64,000 bases of DNA, taken from contig NZ_BPRE01000014.1 in NCBI RefSeq assembly GCF_022179765.1, forward strand, positions 1 to 64,000, given 5' to 3'. Below are positions 1 to 9,419 of the stretch, piece by piece. The first letter of the stretch is position 1, and each line of letters opens with the position of its first letter. A model generated the notes under the pieces. The model had not been told where the DNA came from. It was given only the letters and a program-made list of their open reading frames with translations, and ran no database searches. A program made the position numbers and the translations under genes. This DNA is from Methylorubrum suomiense (GTDB lineage: Bacteria; Pseudomonadota; Alphaproteobacteria; Rhizobiales; Beijerinckiaceae).

Positions 1-817
1 AAGAGTTGATCTCAGCTGATCACAACATAAACGGAGTGCTCACATCCGTAGCCCAAGCGTTTCCGCTCAAGGCACGGTGAGCTTTCCGAAACGTTAGACA
101 GCTTCATCTCTCACGGTCCAGCCTCTCAGCCGAACCCGCAAGGACTTGAACAAGCCGCCCACGTTTCTCTTTCTCGATATCAACTTGTCAAAGAGCGTGA
201 AGCCTACACCCTAGGGGCGCAACCTTCTGCCGAAAACGCGCCGATGGCCCGGTTGCCCGGCCCATGCAGCCCCGTCCTCAGCGATCGTTCCGCGGCGGCC
301 CCAGTGTGGCAGCGATCCGTGTCGCTGCCGGGAAGTCCGCCCGAGCGGTCCGCGGCGTCTAGAGCCGGCGAACCGTCCTGTCAACCGTCCGATCCGACAC
401 CGAAGCGCCGATCCGGTCGACCGTCCCGAGACACGAAGGACAGCGATCGCCCGATCCAGTCGCCCGGATCAGCCGTGCCGCTCAAACAGTCCCGAAACCC
501 TCAGGAGCCCCGAACCACCAGAGAGGTGGACCGCCGCGCCCCGTCGGTGAGGGAGCGTTTACGGGAGCCATCGGGGCCCGTCAATCGAAAAATCGAAAAA
601 GTTCCGCATCTCACCACAACCGGATCACGGCGGTGTGACGGGACGGCAGGGCCTCGCCCGCGAGGATCGGGCACGCATCGCCGCGTCCGCCTCAATCTGG
701 ACATGCTGGACCCGGACATCCCAGCCTCCCGGTGCAGGTCGCCGGGTCCAGGCGTTTCTGGTAAGCCTGACGCCGATCTTGGCCGGACCGGATCCAGACA
801 TCCGGTCCCGAGCGCCG
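1..817. other. Leader region without a convincing gene
   Basis: About 0.8 kb precedes the first clear gene. Open frames run through it on both strands, but their translations are Arg/Pro/Ser-rich with no recognisable domain, as expected from chance frames in high-GC DNA. The first 240 bases are less GC-rich than the rest. I see no tRNA, no clear sigma70 promoter and no strong terminator. The region probably holds the promoter and leader of the M23 peptidase gene. Confidence 0.5.
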
Positions 818-2893
818 ATGCAGAGGAAGCCCGTGACGCGCGAGCGGCTGAAGATCGGTGGTACATCCGGAGTGCAGAGGCGCTCAGGCAACCTGCCGCG
901 CGGTGTCGAACCGCCGCTCAATCTCCTCGGCGCCCATGCCCCCCAGATCGATCGGCGCGACGTCAATTTGCGCTGGCTCTGCGCCAGCGCGCTCACGGGG
1001 ATCACCGGGGCGCTCCTGATCGGTGCCGCGATCCACGTCTCGCTGCAGGGCGACGTGTCGCTCGCGGCGATCTCCGACAAACCGGCGCAGATCGCCCGCC
1101 CCCAACCGGCCGAGGAGGCCGCGATCGCCCTCGCGCACAAGGGTGACCGGTTGGTGCGCAACCTGATGATCGCTTCGGCCAAGCAGAGCTTTCGTGCCCC
1201 GGTGACGGTGCGGCTCGGCGATCGCGAGATCATCAAGGTGAAGCCGTTCGTGCGGATCGCCTCGACGCTGTCGATGCAGACGGGCGTGTTCGCCGCCGAC
1301 GTGCCGCGCTTCGATCCGATGAAGTTCGTCTCCGACGAGCCGCAGGAGCGCGCCCCCGATCCCGGGACGGCGGACGCGCCGGGTGCCGAGGTCAGCGTCA
1401 TCAAGCGCGATCTCGGCGATGTTGCCCTCGATCCGAACGCGCCCGCCCTCTCCGACGAGGACGTGACGGCCCAGGTCGAGGAGGAGCGCCGCCTCACCGC
1501 GGAAGCCGGCCGGCGCACCGCCCTGCCTCTGGCGCCGCAGATCATGCTCTCGCGCACCTTGCGGCAGGGCTCGGCCTTCCCCGGCTTCGACGACAAGAAG
1601 AGCGGGGAGGACGGCAGCCCGTTCAAGTCGATCGAGGTCCTGGTCGTCCCCGAGAACGTCACCAAGCTCGCCAAGGTCGAGCTGCGCTCCGGCGAGGCGC
1701 CGCTGGTGGAGGAACGCGACCTCGCCCTGAAGCGCGGCGACACCGTCGAGGCGATGCTCAAGGCGACCGGCCATGCCTCGGACGCAGCCATCGCCGGCAT
1801 CGTCGCGGCGCTGGGCGGCAAGGCCAAGGTGTCGGGCCTGTCGGAGGGGCAGCAGTTCCGTGTCCAGGTCGCGCCGGGGCCGAAGCCGGGAGACGGGCGG
1901 CAGGTGACGCGGGTCGTTCTCTACGGTGAGAGCGGTGTGCAGGCGATCGCCGCGATCAACGACCGCGGCGGCTTCGTCCCGGTCGCGCCCCCGGTCGACG
2001 AGACCAAGGCCCGGACTCAGCCCGCCCAGGCGGACACGCAGGACGGCGACGACGAGGAGGACGAGGGCACCGGCCCGCGGCTCTACCAGAGCCTCTACGA
2101 GACGGCCGCGCGCCACGACGTACCGCGCCCCACGGTCGAGGATATCGTCCGGGTGTTCAGCTACGATATCGATTTTCAGCGCCGCATCTCGGCCGGCGAC
2201 GGGCTCGACCTGTTCTACACCTACGATGAGGATGCCGGCCCCGCCGCCGCCGACCGACCGGAACTGCTCTACGCCGCGCTGAATCTCGGCGGAGAATGGC
2301 GCAAGGTCTACCGGTTCCAGTCCCCGGACGACGGCTCGATCGATTATCTCGACGACCAGGGGCGGTCGTTGAAGAAGTTCCTGATCCGCAAGCCCATCGC
2401 CGACGGCATCATGCGATCGGGCTTCGGCTACCGGCGCCACCCGATCCTCGGCTACGCCAAGCTCCATACCGGCGTCGATTGGGCCAACCCCATCGGCACG
2501 CCGATCGTGGCGGCGGGCAACGGCACAGTGATCAAGGCGGAATGGGATTCCGGCTACGGCCGCCGTGTCGAGATCCAGCACATCAACGGCTACGTCACGA
2601 CCTACAATCACATGTCCCGGTTCGCCCGCGGCGTTTCGGCGGGGGCACGGGTGCGGCAGGGCCAGGTGGTCGGCTATGTCGGCTCGACCGGACTCTCTAC
2701 CGGCGCCCACCTCCACTACGAGGTGATCATCAACGGCCACTTCGTCGATCCGATGAAGATCCGTGTGCCGCGCGGGCGCGAACTCGACGGACGCCTGCTC
2801 GCCGAGTTCAAGCGTCAGCGCGACCAGATTGAGGGGACGATGCAGAAGTCGAAATCGGCCACCGCGATGGCCCAGCGCGACGCGATGCGGTAG
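818..2893 (+). CDS. M23 family metallopeptidase (LytM-type peptidoglycan endopeptidase)
   Basis: Predicted cell-wall endopeptidase of about 691 residues. The last 150 residues form a complete LytM/M23 domain: an HTGVDW segment (H-x3-D zinc ligands), a G-N-G-T core and a C-terminal HLHYE (H-x-H) motif. This suggests an active enzyme rather than a degenerate EnvC/NlpD-type activator. A hydrophobic segment near residues 50-70 (ALTGITGALLIGAAIHV) acts as a membrane anchor with the bulk in the periplasm. The middle region is acidic and low-complexity, with a probable LysM/OapA-like part before the catalytic domain. The frame is open further upstream, but the ATG at 818 is preferred because the upstream translation looks non-coding. 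It is convergent with the next gene, only 25 bp away. Confidence 0.88.
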   Translation: MQRKPVTRERLKIGGTSGVQRRSGNLPRGVEPPLNLLGAHAPQIDRRDVNLRWLCASALTGITGALLIGAAIHVSLQGDVSLAAISDKPAQIARPQPAEEAAIALAHKGDRLVRNLMIASAKQSFRAPVTVRLGDREIIKVKPFVRIASTLSMQTGVFAADVPRFDPMKFVSDEPQERAPDPGTADAPGAEVSVIKRDLGDVALDPNAPALSDEDVTAQVEEERRLTAEAGRRTALPLAPQIMLSRTLRQGSAFPGFDDKKSGEDGSPFKSIEVLVVPENVTKLAKVELRSGEAPLVEERDLALKRGDTVEAMLKATGHASDAAIAGIVAALGGKAKVSGLSEGQQFRVQVAPGPKPGDGRQVTRVVLYGESGVQAIAAINDRGGFVPVAPPVDETKARTQPAQADTQDGDDEEDEGTGPRLYQSLYETAARHDVPRPTVEDIVRVFSYDIDFQRRISAGDGLDLFYTYDEDAGPAAADRPELLYAALNLGGEWRKVYRFQSPDDGSIDYLDDQGRSLKKFLIRKPIADGIMRSGFGYRRHPILGYAKLHTGVDWANPIGTPIVAAGNGTVIKAEWDSGYGRRVEIQHINGYVTTYNHMSRFARGVSAGARVRQGQVVGYVGSTGLSTGAHLHYEVIINGHFVDPMKIRVPRGRELDGRLLAEFKRQRDQIEGTMQKSKSATAMAQRDAMR

Positions 2894-2918
2894 CCGACCC
2901 TGGCTGCACGCCTTTCTG

Positions 2919-3413
2919 TCACTGGATGTTGTCGAAAATCTCCATGAGATGGATCGCTCTGATGGCGATCTTGTCCATGTCACATTCGCCGGAGAGCGCT
3001 CCGCCGAAAGAGCCACCTCGGTAGACGTGATACGACCAACCGCAGGCGTGTTTCCGGAAGTGCAACCAAGCCTGCTGGGCCTTCTTCAAATCCGCTCTGC
3101 CCTCGTCGTCCAAGGCGGCCGATAGCTGACGGTACTGACAATTGAGGATCGTGTCCCAGATCCCGCCTTCGCGGCCGATACAGGCGTTTCTGCCGAGTGT
3201 CGTGGCACCGTCCTGCGTGGCACGGTATGGGTCGACAACCAGACCGATGCACCGTCGTCGCTTCACGACCCCGATCTCCTTTTTCAGGCAGGACTCGATC
3301 GCGGCCAATTCCTGGGCATTAGGCTCCGACCGCATCCAATCTTCTTCTGCAGCCAGGACACCAGAAGACAATCCTGCCAAAATCAACAGCCATACAACCA
3401 ATCTCAAAATCAA
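2919..3413 (-). CDS. LprI-like (DUF1311) secreted protein
   Basis: A 164-residue protein with an N-terminal signal peptide (a hydrophobic stretch from MILRLVVWLLILAG, cleavage near VLAAEE). The mature part has several cysteines and the QQAWLHFRKHAC segment typical of the DUF1311/LprI family, whose members include lysozyme inhibitors and YecT-like proteins. A periplasmic location is expected. The codon environment is less GC-rich than its neighbours, and the AT-rich stretch from 3414 to 3480 on its upstream side probably carries its promoter. The lysozyme-inhibitor role is inferred from the family only. Confidence 0.72.
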   Translation of the reverse strand: MILRLVVWLLILAGLSSGVLAAEEDWMRSEPNAQELAAIESCLKKEIGVVKRRRCIGLVVDPYRATQDGATTLGRNACIGREGGIWDTILNCQYRQLSAALDDEGRADLKKAQQAWLHFRKHACGWSYHVYRGGSFGGALSGECDMDKIAIRAIHLMEIFDNIQ

Positions 3414-3491
3414 TACCCTTTTACAAGCAGTAACGATATTTAACTTACATCGCCACGCAATAAAGTAGAGACATCAAGCGAAGTGGCGGAT

Positions 3492-4361
3492 CTAAAATCC
3501 GAGAGTTTCGAGAACGGTATCGGCGGAGACTCCCTGGCCATGCAGATCGGCCAGCGACTGCGAACCCTTCGACTTGGCGAGCTTCTCGCCGCCCTCGTCA
3601 CGGATCAGCGGATGATGGTGATAGGCCGGGCTCGGCAGGCCGAGCAGGTGCTGCAACAGCACGTGGAGGTCGGTCGCCGCCTCCAGATCCTGGCCGCGCA
3701 CCACGTGGGTGATCCCCTGCAGGGCGTCGTCGCAGACCACCGCGAGATGGTAGCTCGTCGGCACGTCGCGGCGGGCGATGACCGCATCGCCCCACCGGGC
3801 CGGATCGGCCCGCACTCGCTCCTCGGAACCGTCGAGGGTGAACCGGCGGATGACGAGGGTACCGGGGATGTCCCGGCAAGCCGCCGCCATGTCGAGGCGC
3901 CACGTATGCGGCTCGCCCGCCTCGATCCGGGCCTCGGTCGCGCCGCGGGGTAACGCGCGACACGTGCCTGGATAGAGCGGCGCCCCATCGGGGTCGCATC
4001 GCCCCCCCTCCCCTCTCGCCCTCCGCTCGGCCACCTCCGCGGCGATGCGGCCCCGGGAGCAGAAGCACGGATAGATCAGACCGCGCGCGGAGAGGCGGGC
4101 CCGGGCGGCCACGTAATCCGCGAAATGCTCGGACTGACAGCGAACCGGGGTTTCGAACCGGAGCCCGAGCCAAGCGAGGTCGTCGAGAATACCCTGCACG
4201 AATTCCGGGCGGCTGCGGCCGAGATCGATATCCTCGATCCGGAGGAGAAGCCGACCATCGAGGCGCGCGGCGATGCGGGCGTTGGTGAGGGCGGAGAAGG
4301 CGTGGCCGAGATGCAGCCGTCCGTTCGGGCTCGGCGCGAATCGCAGGACCGGTCGGCTCAC
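3492..4361 (-). CDS. gluQ: Glutamyl-Q tRNA(Asp) synthetase
   Basis: This 289-residue enzyme resembles the catalytic half of GluRS without an anticodon-binding domain. GluQRS enzymes activate glutamate and attach it to queuosine in the anticodon of tRNA(Asp). Visible motifs are the class I signature PSPNGRLHLGHA, the KLAKSKG loop (KMSKS-like), and a CFC...YPGTC cysteine/tyrosine set characteristic of the GluQRS zinc site. The GTG start at 4361 is chosen because it places RFAPSPNGRLHLGHA at the normal N-terminus and overlaps the stop of the upstream small gene by four bases, indicating translational coupling. Confidence 0.9.
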   Translation of the reverse strand: MSRPVLRFAPSPNGRLHLGHAFSALTNARIAARLDGRLLLRIEDIDLGRSRPEFVQGILDDLAWLGLRFETPVRCQSEHFADYVAARARLSARGLIYPCFCSRGRIAAEVAERRARGEGGRCDPDGAPLYPGTCRALPRGATEARIEAGEPHTWRLDMAAACRDIPGTLVIRRFTLDGSEERVRADPARWGDAVIARRDVPTSYHLAVVCDDALQGITHVVRGQDLEAATDLHVLLQHLLGLPSPAYHHHPLIRDEGGEKLAKSKGSQSLADLHGQGVSADTVLETLGF

Positions 4362-4639
4362 GGCTCTCCGGTGCCGCGCAGGCAGGCCATGGCGCCCGGC
4401 GTGCAGGCGATCCCCGGCAACGAACAGGCGAACCCGCTCTCGAGACGGCGGCAGACCTTGCAGCCATCGCCCCACTCGGCGCAGGCCGGGTCCTCGGCGG
4501 GGGCAAGGGCAGGAGGCTTCGTCCGGGCAGGCCCGAACGTACCGATCAGCACGGTCGCCGCGATGAGGCCGACGATGCCCCAGACGATGCGCTTGTCGCG
4601 GCGGGTGGTCTGCGGATCGGTGAGCGGAAGGGCGGACAT
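4358..4639 (-). CDS. Small single-TM protein, coupled to gluQ
   Basis: A 93-residue hypothetical protein. A polar N-terminus is followed by one membrane helix (about residues 18-36, IVWGIVGLIAATVLIGTF), then a Pro/Ala linker and a cysteine-rich tail with about six cysteines in 40 residues. That composition suggests a disulfide-bonded extracytoplasmic domain. Its stop overlaps the GTG start of gluQ by 4 bp, so the two are probably co-translated. I recognise no family, and the relation to queuosine-tRNA modification is unknown. Confidence 0.6.
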   Translation of the reverse strand: MSALPLTDPQTTRRDKRIVWGIVGLIAATVLIGTFGPARTKPPALAPAEDPACAEWGDGCKVCRRLESGFACSLPGIACTPGAMACLRGTGEP

Positions 4640-4841
4640 GGAGTGGTCGTGACGCGGATGCGGCCGCGCTGTCAACACGGGCCCACGACCCGCTGTTGCC
4701 CTGCAACAACGGCAGAGCCCTCCCGCATTTCGTACCCGGCTTACGGGAACCTTCGGCACGCCGATTGCGATGTGCTTGCTCGGCAAACGATCAAGAAACG
4801 GCCCGGGAGGCGATGCTCACGACGTCACGGAGCCTCATCGC

Positions 4842-5060
4842 ATGCTCTACGGCCTCTACTTCCTGACCTGCATGGTTTCCAACCCGACCCATTGCGTGAT
4901 GCGGGTGCACCGCTTCAACGAGGACATCGTCACCCCGCAGCAATGCCTCGCGGTGGCCCAGCCGCAGATGGCAGCGTGGCAGAACAGCCACGGCGACCGC
5001 TGGCGGGTCGCCCGCTTCCGCTGCGGCTCGCCGCCGAGGGACGACGGAACGCGGATCTGA
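4842..5060 (+). CDS. Short hypothetical protein
   Basis: A 72-residue protein beginning MLYGLYFLTCMV. The frame is open further upstream, but the ATG at 4842 gives a natural N-terminus. It has three to four cysteines, a hydrophobic start and a soluble remainder containing FNEDIVTPQQC and WQNSHGDRWRVARFRC. It resembles small conserved alphaproteobacterial proteins without assigned function. It is convergent with htpG, 24 bp away. Confidence 0.55.
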   Translation: MLYGLYFLTCMVSNPTHCVMRVHRFNEDIVTPQQCLAVAQPQMAAWQNSHGDRWRVARFRCGSPPRDDGTRI

Positions 5061-5084
5061 TCCGCCTCCCGTCGCCCGAGGATC

Positions 5085-6968
5085 TTAAGCCGAAGGCGCC
5101 GACGTCCCCGCGAGCGCGGTCGCAACCGCGCGGGCGAAGGCGACCGGATCGCGCGGCGTGTCGCCGTCCTGAACGCGGGCGAGGTCGAGCAGAGTCCCGG
5201 CCTCGGACGTGAGATCGTCGCCGGCCTCGGCCCGGGCGTCGAGCGACCGGATCAGCGGATGGCGCGGGTTGATCTCCAAGATCGGTGCCGAACCGCCGAA
5301 GCCGCGGCCGGCCCGGCGCAGCAGGCGCTGCATCTGGAGATCCGGCCCCGAGCCGGAGGCGGCGAGCACCACGGCGCTGTCCACGAGGCGGTCGGTCGTG
5401 CGCACATCCGACACGTCGGCGCCGAGGGCCAGCTTGAGCGCGGCCACCAGCTTGTCCGCGGCCGGAATCTCGCCCGCCTCACCCTCGGGCTTGAACTTCG
5501 ACAGGTCGGCCGCGCCCTGGGTGACCGAGCGCAGCGGCTTGTCGTCGAACTTGCCGAGTTGCTCCGGCCAGAACGCGTCGACGTGGTCGGACAGCAGCAG
5601 CACCTCCACGCCGCGGGCGCGAAACCCCTCGAGCTGGGCCGAGTTCTTCAGGGCCTCCACGTCGTCGGCGACGAGGTAGTAGATCGCCTCCTGTTCGGGC
5701 TTCATCCGCGACACGTAATCGGGCAGCGAGGTCCAGCCGTCTTCCGTGGACGAACGGAAGCGCAGGAGCGGCGCGATCTCGGCGCGGCGCTCGAAATCCT
5801 CATAAATGCCTTCCTTGAGGATCGGACCGAAATTCTCGAAGAATTTCTGGTACTCCTCCGCCTTCTCGGTGTTCTTGGAACGACTCGTCAGTTCGTTGAT
5901 GACGCGGGTGGTGACAGCACGGCGGATCTTCTGCAGCGTCGGCGTCGATTGCAGCATCTCCCGCGAGACGTTGAGCGGGAGGTCATCGGTATCGACCACG
6001 CCCTGGACGAAGCGCAGCCAGTTCGGCAGCAGCTCGGCCTCGTCGGTGATGAACATGCGCCGCACGTGCAGCCGCACCTTGGAGCGGCGGTCGTCCTCCA
6101 TTGCCATGAACGGCTTCATGCTCGGCACGAACAGGAGGCCGGTGAATTCGAGCGCGCCCTCCGCCCGCCAATGCAGGGTCGCCCACGGCTCGTCGAAGCC
6201 GTGGCTGACGGTGCGGTAGAACTCCTTGTACTGCTCGTCCGTGATCTCGGATTTGGGCTTGCGCCAGAGCGCGGTGCCGCGATTGGCGGTCTCTTCCTTG
6301 CCCTCCTCGTCGCGGATCGCGATCGGAACGGCGATGTTGTCTGCCCATTTACGGACCACGTGATCGAGCCGGTAGCTCTCCAGGTACTCGTCGGCGTCGT
6401 CCTTGAGATGGAGGACGATGTCGGTGCCGGCTTGCTCGCGGCTTGCGGGTTCGAGGGTGTAGCTGCCCTTGCCGTCGGAGGCCCAGGTCCAGGCTTCTTC
6501 GGTGCCGGCGCGGCGGGAGGTGACGGTGACGCGGTCGGCAACCATGAAGGCGGAGTAGAAGCCGACGCCGAACTGGCCGATCAGGCTCGGTCGAAGGTCC
6601 TCGCCCTCGGTCGCCTTCTCTTCACCTGCCTTGGCTTCGCCCAGGGCCTGCGAGAAGGCGCGGGTGCCGGAGCGGGCGATGGTGCCTAGATTTTGAGCAA
6701 GATCGTCCTTCGCCATGCCGATGCCGGCATCGGAAATGGTGAGGGTGCGCGCCGCCTTGTCGGGGGCGATCAGCACCTTGGCATCGGCGGGCAGAGCCAA
6801 CGCTTCGTTGGTCAAAGCCTCGAACCGCCGCCGGTCCGTCGCGTCGGCGGCGTTCGCCACCAATTCGCGCAGGAAGATCTCGCGGTCGGAATAGAGCGCG
6901 TGGACCACAAGGTCCAACAGCCGCCCGACTTCGGCACCGAATTCGTGCCGCTCCACCGTCTCACTCAC
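5085..6968 (-). CDS. htpG: Molecular chaperone HtpG (Hsp90)
   Basis: Bacterial Hsp90 of 627 residues, an ATP-dependent cytosolic chaperone that acts late in client folding. The N-terminal GHKL ATPase domain shows ELVANAADATDRRR (Glu and Asn for ATP/Mg binding), DAGIGM and IGQFGVGFYSAFMV. The middle domain carries NVSREMLQ, and a C-terminal dimerisation domain follows. The frame is open 51 codons further upstream, but the GTG at 6968 is the likely start: VSETVERHEFGAEVGRLLDL matches the family N-terminus and a GGGGAGG ribosome-binding site lies just upstream. Confidence 0.95.
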   Translation of the reverse strand: MSETVERHEFGAEVGRLLDLVVHALYSDREIFLRELVANAADATDRRRFEALTNEALALPADAKVLIAPDKAARTLTISDAGIGMAKDDLAQNLGTIARSGTRAFSQALGEAKAGEEKATEGEDLRPSLIGQFGVGFYSAFMVADRVTVTSRRAGTEEAWTWASDGKGSYTLEPASREQAGTDIVLHLKDDADEYLESYRLDHVVRKWADNIAVPIAIRDEEGKEETANRGTALWRKPKSEITDEQYKEFYRTVSHGFDEPWATLHWRAEGALEFTGLLFVPSMKPFMAMEDDRRSKVRLHVRRMFITDEAELLPNWLRFVQGVVDTDDLPLNVSREMLQSTPTLQKIRRAVTTRVINELTSRSKNTEKAEEYQKFFENFGPILKEGIYEDFERRAEIAPLLRFRSSTEDGWTSLPDYVSRMKPEQEAIYYLVADDVEALKNSAQLEGFRARGVEVLLLSDHVDAFWPEQLGKFDDKPLRSVTQGAADLSKFKPEGEAGEIPAADKLVAALKLALGADVSDVRTTDRLVDSAVVLAASGSGPDLQMQRLLRRAGRGFGGSAPILEINPRHPLIRSLDARAEAGDDLTSEAGTLLDLARVQDGDTPRDPVAFARAVATALAGTSAPSA

Positions 6969-7174
6969 GCCAATGCCTCCCCTGTTTGGACATGTCCCCG
7001 CGAAGCACCCGGTCCGAGAGCCCGGCACCCCGCCGCCCTCTCGAGGCACGGCGGGTCCGGTGAGCGCTTCGCGTGGGACACTCGAAAAAGCGGGGGCGAT
7101 ATGCCCATGACGGCGCGGCAATTCAATCGCCGCGGCGAGGAGGAAGACGGAAAGTTGCGGGGGACGCGCTGTCG

Positions 7175-7471
7175 TCAGGCGGCGAGCGCCGAAGCCGGGG
7201 CCGCCTCGATGCGCTGATGGACCGTATCGAACGCCGCGCGGATGACCGTCACCGCATCCTCGACCGCAATCAGGGTCGCCAGCCGAACATCGCCCGGCAT
7301 CTCGCCGACCCGGCGGGTGGCGCCGACAACGGCGTGTTCCAGCTTGATCAAGTCTTCTTCGGCCATGGCGCCGGAGAGATCCGCAACACGTTGCAGCGCC
7401 GCTTCGAGCGCATGGCGCAACACAAGTGTTCTCACGCGCTCCTGAAGAAGCGCCCGCTCATTCTGCTTCAT
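7175..7471 (-). CDS. Small alpha-helical hypothetical protein
   Basis: A 98-residue, Ala/Leu/Val/Glu-rich, probably all-helical soluble protein without cysteines or membrane segments. It starts MKQNERALLQERVRTL and ends in an Ala-rich tail. No family recognised. It lies alone between htpG and the divergent gamma-glutamyltransferase-like gene. Coding status rests on the clean start, sensible composition and absence of a better frame. Confidence 0.5.
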   Translation of the reverse strand: MKQNERALLQERVRTLVLRHALEAALQRVADLSGAMAEEDLIKLEHAVVGATRRVGEMPGDVRLATLIAVEDAVTVIRAAFDTVHQRIEAAPASALAA

Positions 7472-7748
7472 ATTACTGGATGTCCGCCGATTCGCCGCGT
7501 TGCATCATGTCATTTGCTCCACGGCTCCACAGTCCCTTTTCCGCCACATCCGGAAAAAGCTGTGCCTCTGGCGGAACCTTCTCCCGCACCGTTCGGGCGA
7601 GCGGTTCGGGATCGCGGGGCATTCGGCCACCTAATGCGTGGCGTGCGCGCGGCACGGATGCCGCCGCCCCAGTTGCCGTCGGCGCCGGCGCATGGTCCTG
7701 ATCCTGCCTAGGGCGCCCCGACCACCCGCAGGAAACCGAGTTCCGTTC

Positions 7749-9344
7749 ATGCCAGAAACCCCCGTCTTCGCCCACGCGGCCGTCGCCGCACCCCACGCGC
7801 TCGCGGCCAAGGCCGGCCAGAGCGTGCTGGCCCAAGGCGGCAACGCCATCGAGGCGATGGTCGCCATGGCGGCCGCCATCGCGGTGGTCTACCCGCACAT
7901 GAACGGCACCGGCGGGGACGGGTTCTGGCTCATCCGTGAGAAGGGCGGGCGCGTCCGCGGCATCGAGGCCTGCGGGCCGGCGGGGGCGCTGGCCACGCGG
8001 GCGCGCTACCGGGAGAAGGAAGTCGACGCGATCCCCTCCCGCGGGCCCGATGCAGCGGTGACGGTGGCGGGCACGGTCGGCGGGTGGGACTTGGCCCTGG
8101 CCATGGCCCGCGCCTTCGGCGGGCGGTTGCCCCTCGACGCCATCCTGGGCGACGCGATCCGCCACGCCCGCGAGGGCTGCCCGGTCTCGGCCTCGGAGGC
8201 GCGCTACGTGCCGAAGGAGCTCGACACGCTCCACGATGCGCCAAATTTTGCCGCCACCTACTTGAACGACGGCAAACCCTACGCCGCGGGCGCGATACGG
8301 CGGCAGCCCAAGCTCGCCGACACGCTGGAGCAGCTGGCCCATGCCGGGCTCGCCGATTTCTACCGTGGCGACATCGCCCGCGAGATCGCCGCGGACCTGG
8401 AACGCCTCGGCGCGCCGGTCACCCGGGCCGATCTTCAGGCCTACCAGGCACGGGAACGGACGCCGCTCTCCCTGCGCCGCCGCGACGCGACGCTCTACAA
8501 CTTCCCGCCGCCCACCCAGGGCATCGCCGCCCTGATCATCCTCGGAATCTTCGAACGGCTGAACGTGCGGCAGGCGGAGAGCACGGCGCATTACCACGGG
8601 CTGATCGAGGCGACGAAGCGGGCCTTCGCGATCCGCGACCGGTACGTCACCGACTTCGATCGCCTGGCGGGCGATCCGTCCACCTTCCTCGACCCGCACC
8701 GTCTCGACCGGGAAGCGGCCCTGATCGACATGAAGCGCGCGGCGAGCATTCCCGTGCGCTCCGGCGAGGGCGACACGGTGTGGATGGGGGCGATCGACGG
8801 CGACGGCCTCGCCGTGTCCTTCATCCAATCGGTCTATTGGGAATACGGTTCGGGCTGCGTGCTGCCCTCGACCGGCATCTGCTGGCAGAACCGGGGGATG
8901 TCGTTCTCTCTGGACGCGAACGCCGTCAATCCGCTGGAGCCGGGCCGCCGCCCGTTCCACACCCTGATCCCGGCCCTGGCCGCCTTCGACGACGGCCGGG
9001 TGATGTCCTACGGCTCCATGGGCGGAGACGGGCAGCCGCAATTCCAGGCGCAGATCTTCTCCCGCTACGCCGATTACGGAATGTCCGTGGCCGATGCGGT
9101 CGATGCCCCGCGCCTGCTCTACGGCCGGACCTGGGGGGCAGAATCGCTCTCGGTGAAGGTCGAGGATCGGTTCGATCCCGCCTGCATCGCCGCGCTCCGG
9201 AACATGGGCCACGACATCGAGGAGCTCGGCGGCGCGTATATCGACTCGCTCGGCCATGCCGGCATGCTGGTGCGCCATCCCCGGGACGGCCGCATCGAGG
9301 CGACCCACGATCCGCGCTCCGACGGGGGCGCCGAGGGTCTGTGA
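7749..9344 (+). CDS. Gamma-glutamyltransferase-family enzyme (possibly oxamate amidohydrolase-like)
   Basis: An N-terminal nucleophile hydrolase of about 531 residues in the gamma-glutamyltranspeptidase fold. Visible features are GNAIEAMVAMAAAIAVV, the NGTGGDGFW segment, and the expected autoprocessing threonine in GDTVWMGAIDGDG (Thr343). SFIQSVYWEYGSG and LPSTGI follow; these correspond to the donor-binding region in GGTs. There is no obvious secretion signal, so it is probably cytosolic. Members of this family include HpxW, which hydrolyses oxamate to oxalate and ammonia. The oxalate/formate-type carrier downstream makes that a reasonable but unproven alternative to GGT. An in-frame ATG at 7692 could add 19 residues. 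Confidence 0.78.
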   Translation: MPETPVFAHAAVAAPHALAAKAGQSVLAQGGNAIEAMVAMAAAIAVVYPHMNGTGGDGFWLIREKGGRVRGIEACGPAGALATRARYREKEVDAIPSRGPDAAVTVAGTVGGWDLALAMARAFGGRLPLDAILGDAIRHAREGCPVSASEARYVPKELDTLHDAPNFAATYLNDGKPYAAGAIRRQPKLADTLEQLAHAGLADFYRGDIAREIAADLERLGAPVTRADLQAYQARERTPLSLRRRDATLYNFPPPTQGIAALIILGIFERLNVRQAESTAHYHGLIEATKRAFAIRDRYVTDFDRLAGDPSTFLDPHRLDREAALIDMKRAASIPVRSGEGDTVWMGAIDGDGLAVSFIQSVYWEYGSGCVLPSTGICWQNRGMSFSLDANAVNPLEPGRRPFHTLIPALAAFDDGRVMSYGSMGGDGQPQFQAQIFSRYADYGMSVADAVDAPRLLYGRTWGAESLSVKVEDRFDPACIAALRNMGHDIEELGGAYIDSLGHAGMLVRHPRDGRIEATHDPRSDGGAEGL

Positions 9345-9419
9345 CGACAGCGGAATCCGAAGGACCACCCCCTTCGGTGGAACCAGGGCGGAACCCTGGA
9401 CGACGGCAGGACGGACGAC

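Noticed and set aside
244..1146. A 300-codon frame overlapping the leader and 5' part of the M23 peptidase gene
   Set aside because: The translation is Arg/Pro/Ser-rich and low in hydrophobic residues, with no domain. The peptidase frame has a membrane anchor and catalytic motifs.
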